This document shows positions 1 to 11,194 of a stretch of 64,000 nt of DNA, in pieces. The number at the start of each line of letters is the position of its first letter. The first letter of the stretch is position 1. The stretch covers positions 799,108 through 863,107 of the forward strand of contig NMRB01000019.1 of NCBI GenBank assembly GCA_002633025.1, given 5' to 3'. Source of the stretch: Notospermus geniculatus (Eukaryota; Nemertea; Pilidiophora; Heteronemertea; Lineidae). Under the pieces are notes generated by a model, which worked only from the letters and a program-made list of their open reading frames with translations, ran no database searches and was not told where the DNA came from. Position numbers and translations under genes: made by a program.

Positions 1-3000
1 TAACTTCTCCGGCAATGACTTTGGCAGCTGACATGGCTGAGACTTAGTTTGGCGAGTTAAACTAGCCAGACGACCGAGTATTGCTGAAAACAAAATTGAC
101 TGCGGATAAAAAGATATCTCCAATATCTGTGAAACGCTTCCCTGCATTGCGGTAAAGAGTACGCCTACATGTAGGCCTATACATGTAGATTTACGACACA
201 TACTGCATGTACTTTGAAAGACACCTCCTTCTCCCCGAAAAAAGTTCTAGTTACACTCGCAAGAAAATCGCCAGATATTCTTTGAGCCCTTGGTCTACCG
301 AACACTGTCCTGATTAAAAATACTAGGACAGACGCAAGCAAATGCGTAAAACCATCATGGCGCCCGCTGGTCTAATAGCTCGGCGTCGGTCTATTGCTCT
401 TGGAGCTGTAGAATGACGTAACTCGTTGGGAATCCGCCGTAGATCATTTGCTTTCATCGGTCTTCGAATGCAACTGCCCAGAAGACCGGGTACCAGTCTA
501 CCCTTGGGCATGGTCTTTATGGATGAAAAAGAGAGCCCTTGGCCGCTGTGGATCTGATGAATGCAAACAAACGACGACATCAATACATCACAGTCGGTTT
601 CTACCAAACGTGACTGTGGTCATCCACCGCTGTCGACGGATGCCATGTTACTTACGGTATGTTTCCTTCGTAGAATTTTCATCTTTAGATGAAGTTTCTT
701 CCACAGTACTGTCGTGGTTGCTGTCCTTCTCGATATTTTCCAACGGGCATATACCAGACCTAATCTGTGCCTGAAATATGTTTCGTGCAATTTCAAAGGA
801 TGGTACGCCCCCTGATGGAGGATCTGGTGTTTCTTTCAGGCGATTGCGATGATAGAGTAAATTTTGTGAGTTCGGAAAGTGATTGATGAGGCTACTTACA
901 TGTACATATGGTAAGTTTTTTGTCCTACTAAATTATTTAAAAACTTTCAAACGTACCATGTATGCTTCTTTCTCCCAGTCAATGCGGCAGACAGTGATGA
1001 AATAAGTAATTCCTTCAAAGCACAGGGCCAATGTTATACCCCACCAGAAACCTAAAATGATTAGGAGATGGATGAATACGATCAGTGATTTTCTCAAATT
1101 CGTGATCCGAGATAGCTGCTGGAACAAACCACAGAGCTCCGATAGCTTTACCTACCTGCACATTTTAACTCGGTTAGAAGCATCATACAGATTCCAGCAG
1201 GCAGACCGATCAAACACATTGCAATGAAGACGATGATTACAGCAATGGTCTGCCGTCCACAACCCCGCAACACTCCATTGGAAACGTTCTGGAGGAAGAG
1301 GGCAGAAATAAATGATGACATCTTTTGATCATTTTATAAATGAGGGTTCTCCGCTGCTTTAAGACAGTTGTGACGCGATCAAATATAGAACACAAAAGCA
1401 TTTGGGAGTTGAATATACGATTCCGAACTGACAGATGCTATCCTTCAACGAAAGTACCCATACCATAAGTAAGGTAGATTCGTGCATAGAGTGATGCGAT
1501 ACCCTCGGCCTCTTTCCGTCATCAAATTGCCCAACAACCAAGTCCAAAGAATTTACTTACAGCAGTACAATCAAATATTTGATAAAGTGCAAGGATCGGT
1601 ATTAAGTTACTGGTCAGGTCGATCACAGCTCTGAAAGATACTTTATCTGTACGTCAACGAAGAACACCAGACAGGAACAATATCAGGATGTAGGGGCTTA
1701 ATAATTTCACTGTGTACATGCGTAGCTGACCAGCTGAAAATGATTAGGGCTGCAATAGATGTGGTAAAGCGCACTGGAAAGGGTTTTTCTTGGTTGCAAT
1801 GTAAATACCCGTCGAGAGAAACCAAAAATAAGTACGTGTAGCAAACTACAGTGGCCGCTATACTGAACACTTTTCAGAAACTCCAATCACCATCACATCA
1901 TACTGGAACAGATACTTACGTATCATGTGAAAAAATCATTGGTATATATCCTCTGAGACTAATCAGCAGAATCGTGATGACAACTGCCACTGCCCATCCG
2001 AGTGTGTAACCCACAATCATGGCCCTCCTGGCTTCATTTGGTTTGTTCGCCCCAAGGTGGTGGCCAATGCGAATGTTACTCCCAAGGCCAACTCCAATTG
2101 TTATCTGAAACAGACATATACCCGAATATGATAACGCAATGTCAAGCTCGTTATAAAATGCGAGAATTAGCGATTACCCCTGCCCAGTGAGAACAATCAC
2201 GAACTGTTCGAATTGCAAGGCAGCCGCCACTCGGCCTTTACTTCCTAGTAGACGATTGGTTAAGCCCAGGTCACACTGTGGCGACTTAAGCCTAGTTTAT
2301 ACTTCGACGCACGACCATCGCCGGCGACCGACGCGCGTTCTTGCGTTCGACGCCAACCCCGTCGTATGATTTGGTCGGCGTCCGATCGCGAGGCTGTTAT
2401 ACTGGAGTCGTTTCATCCGTCGCTAAAGTACGTTGGACTATGAATCAATAGGGAGTTTTCGCAAATCTGACGAAAAACGAAGTACGAAATACGAAATTGG
2501 ACGTCATATCCATGACGTAATGTATTTCAGGAAATGGCTGGTACCACAAATATCGCCTGCTGCAAGAGCGTCTTTTAGCGTATGACGTTAGAACGACAGA
2601 GGTACGGTGTATATTAAACTTTGAAATTTATCTTTCGTTTCCACTTCGTTGATACGAATTGGAAACTTAAAAATTCAAGATGCGCCATAACTCTTTCTAT
2701 CTTACATGACATGCTTAAAGACGCACTGGCAGGAGGGCCATTTGTGGTACCAACCATTTCCTGAAATACAGTACGTCGTGGATATGACGTCCAATTTCGT
2801 ATTTCGTACTTCGTTTTTCGTCAGATTTGCGAAAACTCCCTAATTCCGCGAAGTCGGCGTCCAGATTTGATCGGGCGTCGGACGCCGATGGTCTTGCGTC
2901 GAAGTATAAACTAGGCTTTAGGAGGGCGATTCCCCGCGAACTAGAATGAAATGGTCCATGGACCATGTGCTCACCCCTTTGGACATAATAGTGTAATGTC

Positions 3001-6000
3001 AGAGAGAGGCATATACATGGTCCATTTCATTCTAGTTCGCGGGGCCCTCCTAAGACGCCACAGTGTGACACGGGCTTTACGCGGTGCCATCGTATGATTA
3101 GTTGCTACATGCATTTCACTTACAATGACACAAATAAACGCCAGCTGAAACATTATGGCCTGTGCACCTAGCTCCACCCTGCCTAGGGTCCCAGCTAGAA
3201 AGGTCCCTATCTCGAATGCCCCAAACTGCAACAACAACATCAGAGCACCTGCTATGGCTAGTTCCATGTAAGATCCCCAATCCTGGAAGAGGTCCCAACT
3301 CCAGCCGCTCCATGTCTGCTTGTACATCTTTGTGATCAGAATATAAGCCAAAGTACCCATGCTCATGGTCCAGTAGCCCAGGACCTGAGAAAGTGCGGCT
3401 CCGCTGGAAGATGGCATCATTCATTCTAAATATTACTGAAGCAATTTGTTTTCGTCCTCAATACGTTGCAAGAGAGAGGGATGGTGATGTTTTGAGGGGT
3501 TGCCCAGCTGTGATGAGCAGAGACACCCTTTTTCGTTTTGCAATGCAATTACTTCTTGTCATACCAGTTTCAAGATAGCAATATTTCTGGGGCAAGGTGC
3601 CCCGCAACTGAAGACTCCATGATTGATTGCTGTGCGTCCGTTATACTGTATATGACACATTACTGGATTATTTTTAAGAGTTTGACTTTGAGTTGTTCGT
3701 CATTCACATTCGAACAATGGTTTTACTCAAACTTACTCGACTCCCAACTTAAGGTAAGTTACAAGGAGAAACAAGGATAATACGTCGACGCCCACGCCTG
3801 CTATTCCAAACACTATAATTGGTACCGTTATGCCCTGGAAGTAACAGAGAATCACTTGAATAACTTGCATGCGATGAAAGAAGGAATAATAAGGAAATAG
3901 CGTGTGCGAAGAAGTGGGCCTGATGCAAAAGGTACGACTTAAAATCGAAGATGACGAGAATTTGGACCTTCGAATCAAACGCTGATCACTAATTCTCAGA
4001 GCACCGAGGACAGCTTGCATCTCTCAAAGATCATGGAAATTATTACAATATTATCTGACTTAGGATGACTTCAGCATTCTTTTTCTATATTCAAGAAGAA
4101 AATCTTTTACGAATGCTAAGTGTGACCCAGTTAAATGTTATACAGTGGAACCTGCCACATTGAACACCTTGGTACTTTGAACAACTGCCTACTTTGAACA
4201 CTTTTGAAATTCCCCGCCAGATCTAACAGTAAATTCAATTAGCAGGACCTTTATACATTGAACACTTGTCTAATTTGAACATTGAACAAGCCAAATGGCA
4301 ACAACGGTTCGCTGGCATGAGGCCGAGGGCGAGGGGCACAGGCCTTAAAGCGGTTTACACTAGGTTGCACCAAGTTGCAAGTTGTTGCAAACTACCCGGG
4401 ACGGTTTACACATAGAAAAATCGATGCAACATCCAGCGTGATCGAGTTGCAACAAGTTGCACGCCCGTTTAATACACATGCAACTTTTATGAAACTTTTT
4501 GGTCTCATCAGGTTTATGCAACAAGTTGCATGAAGTTGTTGCATATGAAAAGTTGCATGTGTAAACGGGCCTTATGTACCGTAAATAGGCCTATCAGTCA
4601 GCGCCACCATCGATGGCCAGAGAAACCAGGCTTGTCTGTATGGCCATCAGGAAGTTGCTATATTGGACATCAGGAAGTTGCTATATTGGACATGTTGGAA
4701 GCCCGAGCATCCTATTTAAGATGTCCTACTTTCCCCTGTGTGGTGAGACCTGAATACAGGCGCTATGCTACTGTATGTTTATTACCGTGACCTGGTTCAT
4801 CCATGAACATACGATCGATGTAGTGTACATGTTTACAGAGCAGTCAGGAAATGTGGCCAACAAGACTGTGGAAATGTCCAAGTATTTGAATTATCTTAGT
4901 TATCAATTAAGCTACACATGAAAGAATGAGTTGAAGTATAGTGGCTTACCTAATGAAGGGTTAGAAAATGTATCACAATGGGTCTAATTTCTCAAGTGAT
5001 GAAAAGCATCTCCATCGTTTTTACTGTCCAACACCTGGTCCCCTGCCTGTTACAGCCGCTCCGCTATAGGCCTACAGTACAATAGGAGTCGAGGACAGAG
5101 GACCCGCATGAAAATGATCCTAAATAATCTCGTCATTTGGTCCAAAAATCGTCCAAAAAGCACCAAGCCGATTATATTATTCAAATTGCTTAGCAGGGGA
5201 CACAATTTCACGCCAAATGATTAGCTATTGCGTCGATAATCAGTAGATTACGTGAATGGAAAAGGAGAAAATGGAGGCGAAAAATTGACCCACTTTTAAA
5301 AGTGTGATGATTTTAGTGGTGAGAATGCCTCGAGGCCAGCTCACCAACAGTAATTTCAATCCCCATCAGCAAAATGTACCTTGGTGAATTCTTGGAGGTT
5401 TCCTCCAAGGTGAATTGAACACCCACCAATAGTTTCATCGGAATATTTGATTAGCGTTAATTACTTGTCACCCCAGAGGTCCTTAAATTGATATGGGACG
5501 TGAAAGTGTGAACTACAATCAATTGTGGTTTTGTTTGAACAGCCATGGAGGTTTAGGCTTGATTAGAAGCAATGTGAAGTCGACAGCTGTCTAGAGAGTA
5601 ATGTATGCACTTCATGACCTTCGGTTTAGTCAGAACATACAGAATGACTGGAGAGTTTGTGGGACTTATTTTAATGGAAAATGAGTGAGTCAACCAGAGG
5701 TGGTCTAATAATATTATTATGTCACTAACGCCACCTAGTACGGTGACCCTTGGTACATTGAACACCCCCTTACAATGAACACTTTTGAAATTCCCCGTGA
5801 GTGTTCAATGTACACAGGTTCCACTGTAGATGAATTGCGCTAACAGCTATCTTGCCAAAATTATAGGTCATCACCATGGCGATTTTCTTCCAGAGTGACA
5901 TTTGATTGCTTCTCCCATCCCCCAGTAGGGAAATCACCATGACGTTGACCTAATTTTGGCAAGATTGCTGCTAACGAAATTCATCTATACTTCACCTGAT

Positions 6001-8290
6001 TCCTGACATATCTATTGAAAATAGAATACATGCTTTGTCCCTGAAAAAAGGAAACAAATCACGTCGAACTTTTTTAATGACTGATTCGCCACACTGAAAG
6101 CCTTCACCGCAAGCTGTGCAAACGCTTGCCATTGACTAAACTATTAATTTCATCATAAATTCACAGTATACAATTGTGTATCTGATATATTTATGCGTTC
6201 TTTTAATAGGACTGCAATCATGAAAAGATTGATTTTCAGAGTGTATCGACCTCTGTGGCACTGTTTCGAAGAACGAGGTTTCGACTCACCACTAAACTTG
6301 GGACGTAGATCAACGTGTAGCGACCAGATATACTGAAATAAAGAAATCACATGTCTGACTAACCTCAAGTCAATTTCACTCCTACGCCTTGACCAGCGTG
6401 ATGAACAACTGCTCACAATTTTCTACGACTGAGTTGCCCAATAGAGACCCAATTGAATTTGCACCTTAACTGTCGGTTCCACCAGGCTCCAATCTAGCCA
6501 TCAACAATGATGACATCTTGTACTAACCTGGCGATTTCTGGATCCTGTCCCAGCAGAATGAGTATATTCTCCGTATTTAGAAGAAAGGCGCAACATGGTA
6601 ACATGCATACCACCATAATAACAAGCCCTCTCTGTAGGTATAAACCAACCATCTGTTTGTTCGTGCTACCAAAGGCCTAAATGTTAAAAAGAATTTATCA
6701 ATCACTGAAGGCGATGCGAAATGCAATGGGGATGTGCGACTTGATATTCTTGGTGAATTGTGTACAGGTAGTCACAAAGTAATCATTTATTATCCTCCAC
6801 ACTGGTCAAACAGAGGAACGCAAAGACTTTAATTTGTTTGGCAGCCAATGAGCAGTCAGCCACGCTTATTGCGAAAAGATGGCAGCAAAGTTCTAGCGGA
6901 CCAATACAAGCATGAATAGGTCCGCTATGCCTTGAATTGGGCCGTAGTGACACCTACTGGTCAAGCTTGGAGGAATTATACTGACAGTATAATTCCTCCA
7001 AGGTATACTAGTACATGTAATTCCTCCAAGGGTCAACTGACTGACAGCTCATATTCTTATTGTAAAATTCAGCCTTATGTTCCACATGTTCAAATGGCCG
7101 CCGGAAAGTAATAAATGCGCCAGGTGTTCGGCAGAACCAGGGCACACATTGTTGAGTGACAATCATGCACACAGGCCCCCATGATTAAGGAATGACCATT
7201 ATAATACCGGTACATATTATTAGTGCATGAATCAAAACTTGATCCACCTACCTGTGAAAAAAATGTGTCACAGGCAGTTATCATCCCCTGACTGACCATT
7301 ATACCGAAGATATTCAAGAACTGTAAAATATATTAACAATATTTAGTAGATAGGGGAAGACCAGATTCCCAGATCAATGGTGACTTCTTTGAGAATACCA
7401 AAATAACCACTTAATTTTTTGACCGGACGTGCAAATCATAAGGCCTCAACGCACTTCACGTTGCGTTTGGCGGAATTTAAGTCCTTCTGCAGTTTCTGCC
7501 GTGCTACCTCCATACAATGTGCGCATACGAAAATCACAACGCAGTTTTGGTAAACTCTGGAGTCCTCGAATCTTGGTTAGGGCTACTCACCGTGTTAGCG
7601 AGTCCCACACCGTCGAGATACTTAGTCCCTAAGGGTCCGACGAATAGCAAAGTAATTGGCGGCGTTAGCATCGTACATATGCCTACCACAACCTAGAAGT
7701 GATAAGGGGATCAGGTTTGGTTGATTTTGCAAGAGATGCAATTCAAAACAGGTGTAACGTTTTTCATAAGAGATGCAGTTCAAAACCGGTGTATCCTTCA
7801 TGAAAGCTTCCTCCTGATGGCTTGAGGCCCGTGCACTGTGAAAATTACGAATACTTCGAACGTTATTCGCAAATGATCTGTTAAAGGTGCTCTAGTTCGA
7901 ATTGTGCCACCTATTGTCAATTTCTGGTACTAAAAGAAAGGAATTGCAAAGGAACAGAACTACAGACTTAGTTTCAGCTAGATCTATTTGTATGTTGATG
8001 AAAGGTCTGGGGAAAACTTAAGACATGAATTGATAAAGTGAAAAAGTTCCATTATTGCCGAAAAATGGGAAAGTCACTAAATTCAAACGCAAATAACTCA
8101 TGTCATAATGCTGTGGTACATGTACATGTAGCTAGGACATTGTGGATGTGTCGTATAATGTTAGATGAGGTGGCGTGGGTCCATAGGCCTTTGGGTGCGA
8201 TGATAAAGGCTTCACAAGGGTTCGCGACCATGAACGCTTACCTTTCTGTGCGGGTACATATCCATTGTGTTGCGGCGTTGCAATCGCCAT
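1..8290 (-). CDS. MATE-1: MATE/SLC47-type cation-H+ antiporter, 3' end off window, exon 2 missing
   Basis: This is a multi-exon transporter of the MATE family (plasma-membrane organic cation/H+ exchange). Exons on the minus strand, 5' to 3': 8242-8290 (ATG at 8290), [exon 2 absent], 7591-7692, 7252-7320, 6528-6676, 6290-6332, 5996-6040, 3737-3834, 3124-3403, 1920-2104, 1561-1630, 1156-1288, 957-1051, 656-770, 1-83 (open at the edge). All have GT/AG borders, and lengths and phases match MATE-2 and MATE-3. Diagnostic segments are GQGM(x)TACDTFFSQ in the 69-nt exon, VELGAQAIMFQ in the 280-nt exon and GVLRGCGRQ in the 133-nt exon. The exon encoding the helix-1 start (WYLSELW in MATE-2) could not be found between 7692 and 8242. 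Without it exon 1 (phase 1) does not join exon 3 (phase 0) in frame. The gene is therefore either damaged at its 5' end or misassembled. An acceptor-like site at 8326/8327 suggests an upstream non-coding exon, perhaps ending at 9031. Confidence 0.85.
2261..3079. mobile_element. Nested foldback elements in a MATE-1 intron
   Basis: The outer element has inverted ends containing TCACACTGTGGCG (2270s, and its complement at 3055-3070). Inside it lie: an element at 2286-2920 with ends AAGCCTAGTTTATACTTCG and complement; inside that, one at 2449-2842 with ends TAGGGAGTTTTCGCAAA and complement; and beside them one at 2921-3050 whose arms share CCCCGCGAACTAGAATG, flanked by TA. None has a coding region. 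All lie in the intron between the 185-nt and 280-nt exons. Confidence 0.85.
4340..4573. mobile_element. MITE with GTTTACAC ends and GTTGCAA repeats
   Basis: Its ends are AGGCCTTAAAGCGGTTTACAC-like and the complement GTGTAAACGGGCCTTA. The interior is full of GTTGCAACAAGTTGCA-type words that fold on themselves. It is nested inside the 4143-5826 element. Confidence 0.75.
4600..5400 (-). repeat. Segment homologous to 31717-32340 (copy A)
   Basis: Several blocks match in order: the CAGCGCCACCATCGA block, the GAATGAGTTGAA block with TGATGAAGGGTTAG-like sequence, a CTCAAGTGATGAAAAG block and a GGCCAGCTCACCAACA block. Donor-like GTAAG and GTGAGC sites are kept at the same places on the minus strand. 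One block encodes WFLWPSMVALT in both copies, differing only at third codon positions in the stretch compared. This suggests gene exons rather than a plain repeat. I do not recognise the family. Confidence 0.55.
5827..5988. mobile_element. Foldback MITE, TAGATGAATT ends
   Basis: Imperfect inverted ends (TAGATGAATTGCGCTAACAGC-like and complement) and internal arms containing CTTGCCAAAATT / AATTTTGGCAAG. It abuts the right end of the 4143-5826 element and overlaps the intron up to exon 5996-6040. A related copy lies at 60834-60993. Confidence 0.8.
6830..6965. repeat. Dispersed repeat, copy in MATE-1 intron
   Basis: It shares GATGGCAGCAAAGTTCTAGC, TTGAATTGGGCCG and GTGACACCTA blocks with 35533-35690. 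No ends or ORF are defined. Confidence 0.7.
6966..7002. repeat. Perfect 18-bp-arm hairpin
   Basis: Arms CTTGGAGGAATTATACTG and its complement flank a single A. A partial repeat ATTCCTCCAAG follows at about 7020-7031. It lies in the intron between the 149-nt and 69-nt exons of MATE-1. Confidence 0.85.
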
Positions 8291-8848
8291 GTCTCCTGTC
8301 TCTCTGCGAGGTCCCTTTTAATGTTTCTAAATGAAGATATATAACCAAAGGATATCAGTTTTGGCTGCATTGAAATAAAATCAAAATATTTCCCTTTTGA
8401 CGAATCGTGAGTTCGGATTCCGCTTCTTCGTTACTCACGAGAAGGACACGAACAACTATAATGACATTACTGCACCGTCAAACATTTATACACTGTGAAT
8501 GCAATATATCAGAAATGCATCTAAAGCTTTGAGCGATCCAAAAATATGGATTGAAAACTGCGCTGGCCTACATGTAGATAGATTCATACATGTATGAATA
8601 AATAATGAAATAAAATATGTAGGTTCCATAATGAAAACAACACCCTTATAAAGGTATCTGTCAGGTTGTTGTACAGATGATGTGAACTAGAGTCAGCCGA
8701 GAGATTGTAACACCTGTCCTGACTCGGAGGTACACACTATTATAATATCATAACAATAGAATCGGGTGTGCCGTTGATGCTATGTGTTCCCACTATCACG
8801 AATCACGCCACGTGTCACAGCCTATCATTAGATTAAAAATAATCATTC

Positions 8849-8850
<2 letters not shown>

Positions 8851-8881
<31 letters not shown>
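8851..8881. repeat. (ATT)n microsatellite
   Basis: About ten TTA/ATT units in copy A. The corresponding tract in copy B (about 10606-10623) has only about six, so the tract changed length after the duplication. Confidence 0.9.
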
Positions 8882-8883
<2 letters not shown>

Positions 8884-8927
8884 TCTTTTATTCGTTTCCT
8901 TTATATATTTCCTTTATAAGGTCACAA

Positions 8928-8965
8928 AAAGTGCATACGGTACATGCATGTACCGTATGCACTTT
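8928..8965. repeat. 38-bp perfect palindrome (copy A)
   Basis: Two 19-base arms, AAAGTGCATACGGTACATG and its exact complement, meet without a spacer. It is kept unchanged in copy B at 10658-10695. It lies upstream of the MATE-1 first coding exon. Confidence 0.9.
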
Positions 8966-9551
8966 ATACTACATGTAGTATTTACAATCAGTGATATTTA
9001 AACCAAAAGACAAAGATGCGTCATACTTACATGGTTCCCGAATGATTTCACTCAGATCATTTTTGTCTTCCCTCCCCTGGCAGTGATACCTTAGCAACAT
9101 GAAGCCCTTCATTGTTGCTGCAATATTATTTATCTCAACCTCATTATATTGTTTGAGGCATCTGTAGGACCCTACAAGATGTCTCGGGATGTTTTCTCTG
9201 ACGGCAAGAAGAGAGATGGAGTTGGAGACCGCACTTCTACTTCCCCCCACACAGAGCCCCCACGCCAATCCAACAAGACTGTTCCTAGACGCAAGGGCCC
9301 AACGCGCCGCGTAGCGGCCAACAGCGAAGCTAGCCAAAGACTTGTCACGGGTCAATCAATAGAACTGGACTCATAAGAAAGGAATTGCAAAGGAACAGAA
9401 CTACAGACTTAGTTTCAGCTAGATCTATTTGTATGTTGATGAAAGGTCTGGGGAAAACTTAAGACATAAATTGATAAAGTGAAAAAGTTCCATTATTGCC
9501 GAAAAATGGGAAAGTCACTAAATTCAAACGCAAATAACTCATGTCATAATG

Positions 9552-9884
9552 CACTGTTAGAAATTATTAAATTTACAGTAGTAATTCTGCTGTAATTTTA
9601 CAGAAATTCCCTGCAGCAGAGTCCCCAGTACTTTCTGTAAATTTACATAATTTTTTTATGGTATGATTCATGTTTTCCTGTATTGGTTGGACTCCATTGG
9701 ACATCCAATAATGATGCCTTCTGAGGGCAGTATGAAAATATAATTTGGTCAGCCTCCAGTCAAATCTCTGTTGACATTTATTTAAGTTAGTAATTTTACA
9801 GATCAGGTCTGTAATTTTACAGAACCGTCCTGGGGACTCTGCTGCACAGATTTTCTGTAAAATCTTCTGTTATTTCTAACAGTG
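9552..9884. mobile_element. CACTG-type MITE inserted in duplication copy B
   Basis: The element starts CACTGTTAG and ends CTAACAGTG, has long subterminal inverted repeats rich in CTGTAAATTTACAG-type words and carries no ORF. Copy A is the empty site: ATAATGCTGTGG becomes ATAATG-element-TGCTGTGG, giving a 2-bp TG target duplication. Ends beginning CACTG with a 2-3 bp duplication fit the CACTA/EnSpm superfamily. A second copy lies at 57972-58315. Confidence 0.9.
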
Positions 9885-10011
9885 TGCTGTGGTACATGTA
9901 GCTAGGACATTGTGGATGTGTCGTATAATGTTAGATGAGGTGGAGTGGGTCCATAGGCCTTTGGGTGCGATGATAAAGGCTTCACAAGGGTTCGCGACCA
10001 TGAACGCTTAC

Positions 10012-10096
10012 CTTTCTGTGTGGGTACATATCCATTGTGTTGCGGCGTTGCAATCGCCATGTCTCCTGTCTCTCTGCGAGGTCCCTTTTAATGTTT
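10012..10096 (-). CDS. Second copy of the MATE-1 first coding exon
   Basis: This is a duplicate of the first coding exon: acceptor-like site at 10097, ATG at 10060, 16 codons plus one base, and donor GTAAGCG after 10012. It differs from 8242-8326 by few bases (a GCA codon has become ACA near the end). It could act as an alternative first exon spliced to downstream MATE-1 exons, or it could be an inert by-product of the duplication. It has the same 49-nt coding length and phase 1 as exon 1 of MATE-2. Confidence 0.6.
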
Positions 10097-10657
10097 CTAA
10101 ATGAAGATATATAACCAAAGGATATCAGTTTTGGCTGCATTGAAATAAAATCAAAATATTTCCCTTTTGAAGAATCGTGAGTTCGTTATAATCACACGAA
10201 GGACACGAACAACTATGACATTAATACTGCACGGTGGAACGTTTATACACTGTGAATGCATATATCAGAAATGCATCTAAAGCTTTGAGCGATCCAAAAA
10301 TATGGATTGAAAACTGCGCTAGGCCTATAGATAAATTCATATGAATAAATAAATAATGAATAAAGTAGGTTCCATAATGAAAACAAGACCGTTTTAGATG
10401 TATCTGTCAGGTTGTTGTATAGATGTGAACTATAGTCAGCCCAGAGATTGTAACACCTGTCCTGATTCGTAATATGAGGTACACACTAATATATAAGACA
10501 TGTATCATAACAATAGAATCGGGTGTGCCGTTGATGCTATGTTCCCACTATCACGAATCACGCCACGTGTCACAGCCTATCATTAGATTAAAAATAATCA
10601 TTCATTTATTATTATTATTATTATATTCTTTTATTCGTTTCCTTTATAAGGTCACAA

Positions 10658-10695
10658 AAAGTGCATACGGTACATGCATGTACCGTATGCACTTT
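10658..10695. repeat. 38-bp perfect palindrome (copy B)
   Basis: This is identical to the palindrome at 8928-8965 and was carried along in the tandem duplication. Confidence 0.9.
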
Positions 10696-11019
10696 ATACT
10701 ACATGCAGTATTTACAATCAGTGATATTTAAACCAAAAGACAAAGATGCGTCGTACTTACATGGTTCCCGAATGATTTCACTCAGATCATTTTTGTCTTC
10801 CCTCCCCTGGCAGTGATCCCTTAGCAACATGAAGCCCTTCATTGTTGCTGCAATATTATTCATCTCAACCTCATTATATTGTTTGAGGCATCTGTAGGAC
10901 CCTACAAGATGTCTCGGGATGTTTTCTCTGACGGCAAGAAGAGAGATGGAGTTGGAGACCGCACTTCTACTTCCCCCCACACAGAGCCCCCACGCCAATC
11001 CAACAAGACTGTTCCTAGA

Positions 11020-11185
11020 TTCCCTAAAGACCTGTCTACACGATCATACATTTGTACAAAACACCATCATACCTTTGTATGATGATGTTCACGTTTGTTG
11101 TGGATTTCCGTCTACACAGTCCAACATTCATGGATCTGTATGATGAACGTCTACAAATTACACCTTTCACTCTGCTTCATTTCCG
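11020..11185. mobile_element. MITE fragment with TGTCTACACGATCATACA end
   Basis: It begins CCTAAAGACCTGTCTACACG and continues with CATCATACCTTTGTATGATGATG, matching the left end of the element at 27192-27798. It starts exactly at the distal edge of duplication copy B and runs up to the MATE-2 stop codon. Confidence 0.7.
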
Positions 11186-11194
11186 CAACGATGT

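Larger units (their letters stand above)
4143..5826. mobile_element. 1.7-kb TIR element, TA-flanked, in a MATE-1 intron
   Basis: The ends are CAGTGGAACCTG and CAGGTTCCACTG, flanked by TA on each side (4141-4142 and 5827-5828), as in the Tc1/mariner/pogo superfamily. The subterminal regions repeat TTGAACAC-type words in inverted orientation at both ends. No transposase ORF is visible. The interior instead holds another MITE (4340-4573) and about 0.8 kb with a homologue at 31717-32340. Confidence 0.82.
7934..9289. repeat. Tandem duplication, copy A (MATE-1 5' region)
   Basis: This 1356-bp segment is repeated almost exactly at 9375-11019. It contains the first coding exon of MATE-1, its upstream acceptor, an (ATT)n tract, a 38-bp perfect palindrome and a candidate 5' UTR exon ending at the donor at 9031 (CAT|GTAAGTATG on the minus strand). 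The copies share the start AAGAAAGGAATTGCAAAGG and the end GTTCCTAGA and differ outside them, so both edges are sharp. Confidence 0.93.
9375..11019. repeat. Tandem duplication, copy B (MATE-1 5' region)
   Basis: This is the second copy of the 7934-9289 segment, separated from it by 85 bp. It is longer mainly because a 333-bp CACTG-type MITE sits at 9552-9884. The (ATT)n tract is shorter here and there are small indels. The segment ends about 175 bp from the MATE-2 stop codon, so MATE-1 promoter sequence nearly touches the end of MATE-2. Confidence 0.93.

Noticed and set aside
8038-8334. 98-codon plus-strand frame repeated at 9889-10104
   Set aside because: It runs antisense to the first coding exon of MATE-1 and is duplicated only because the whole segment is.
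8969-9355. 128-codon minus-strand frame, partly repeated at 10699-10998
   Set aside because: It crosses the edge of the tandem duplication and ends just past a splice donor at 9031; more likely a non-coding first exon plus chance open sequence.
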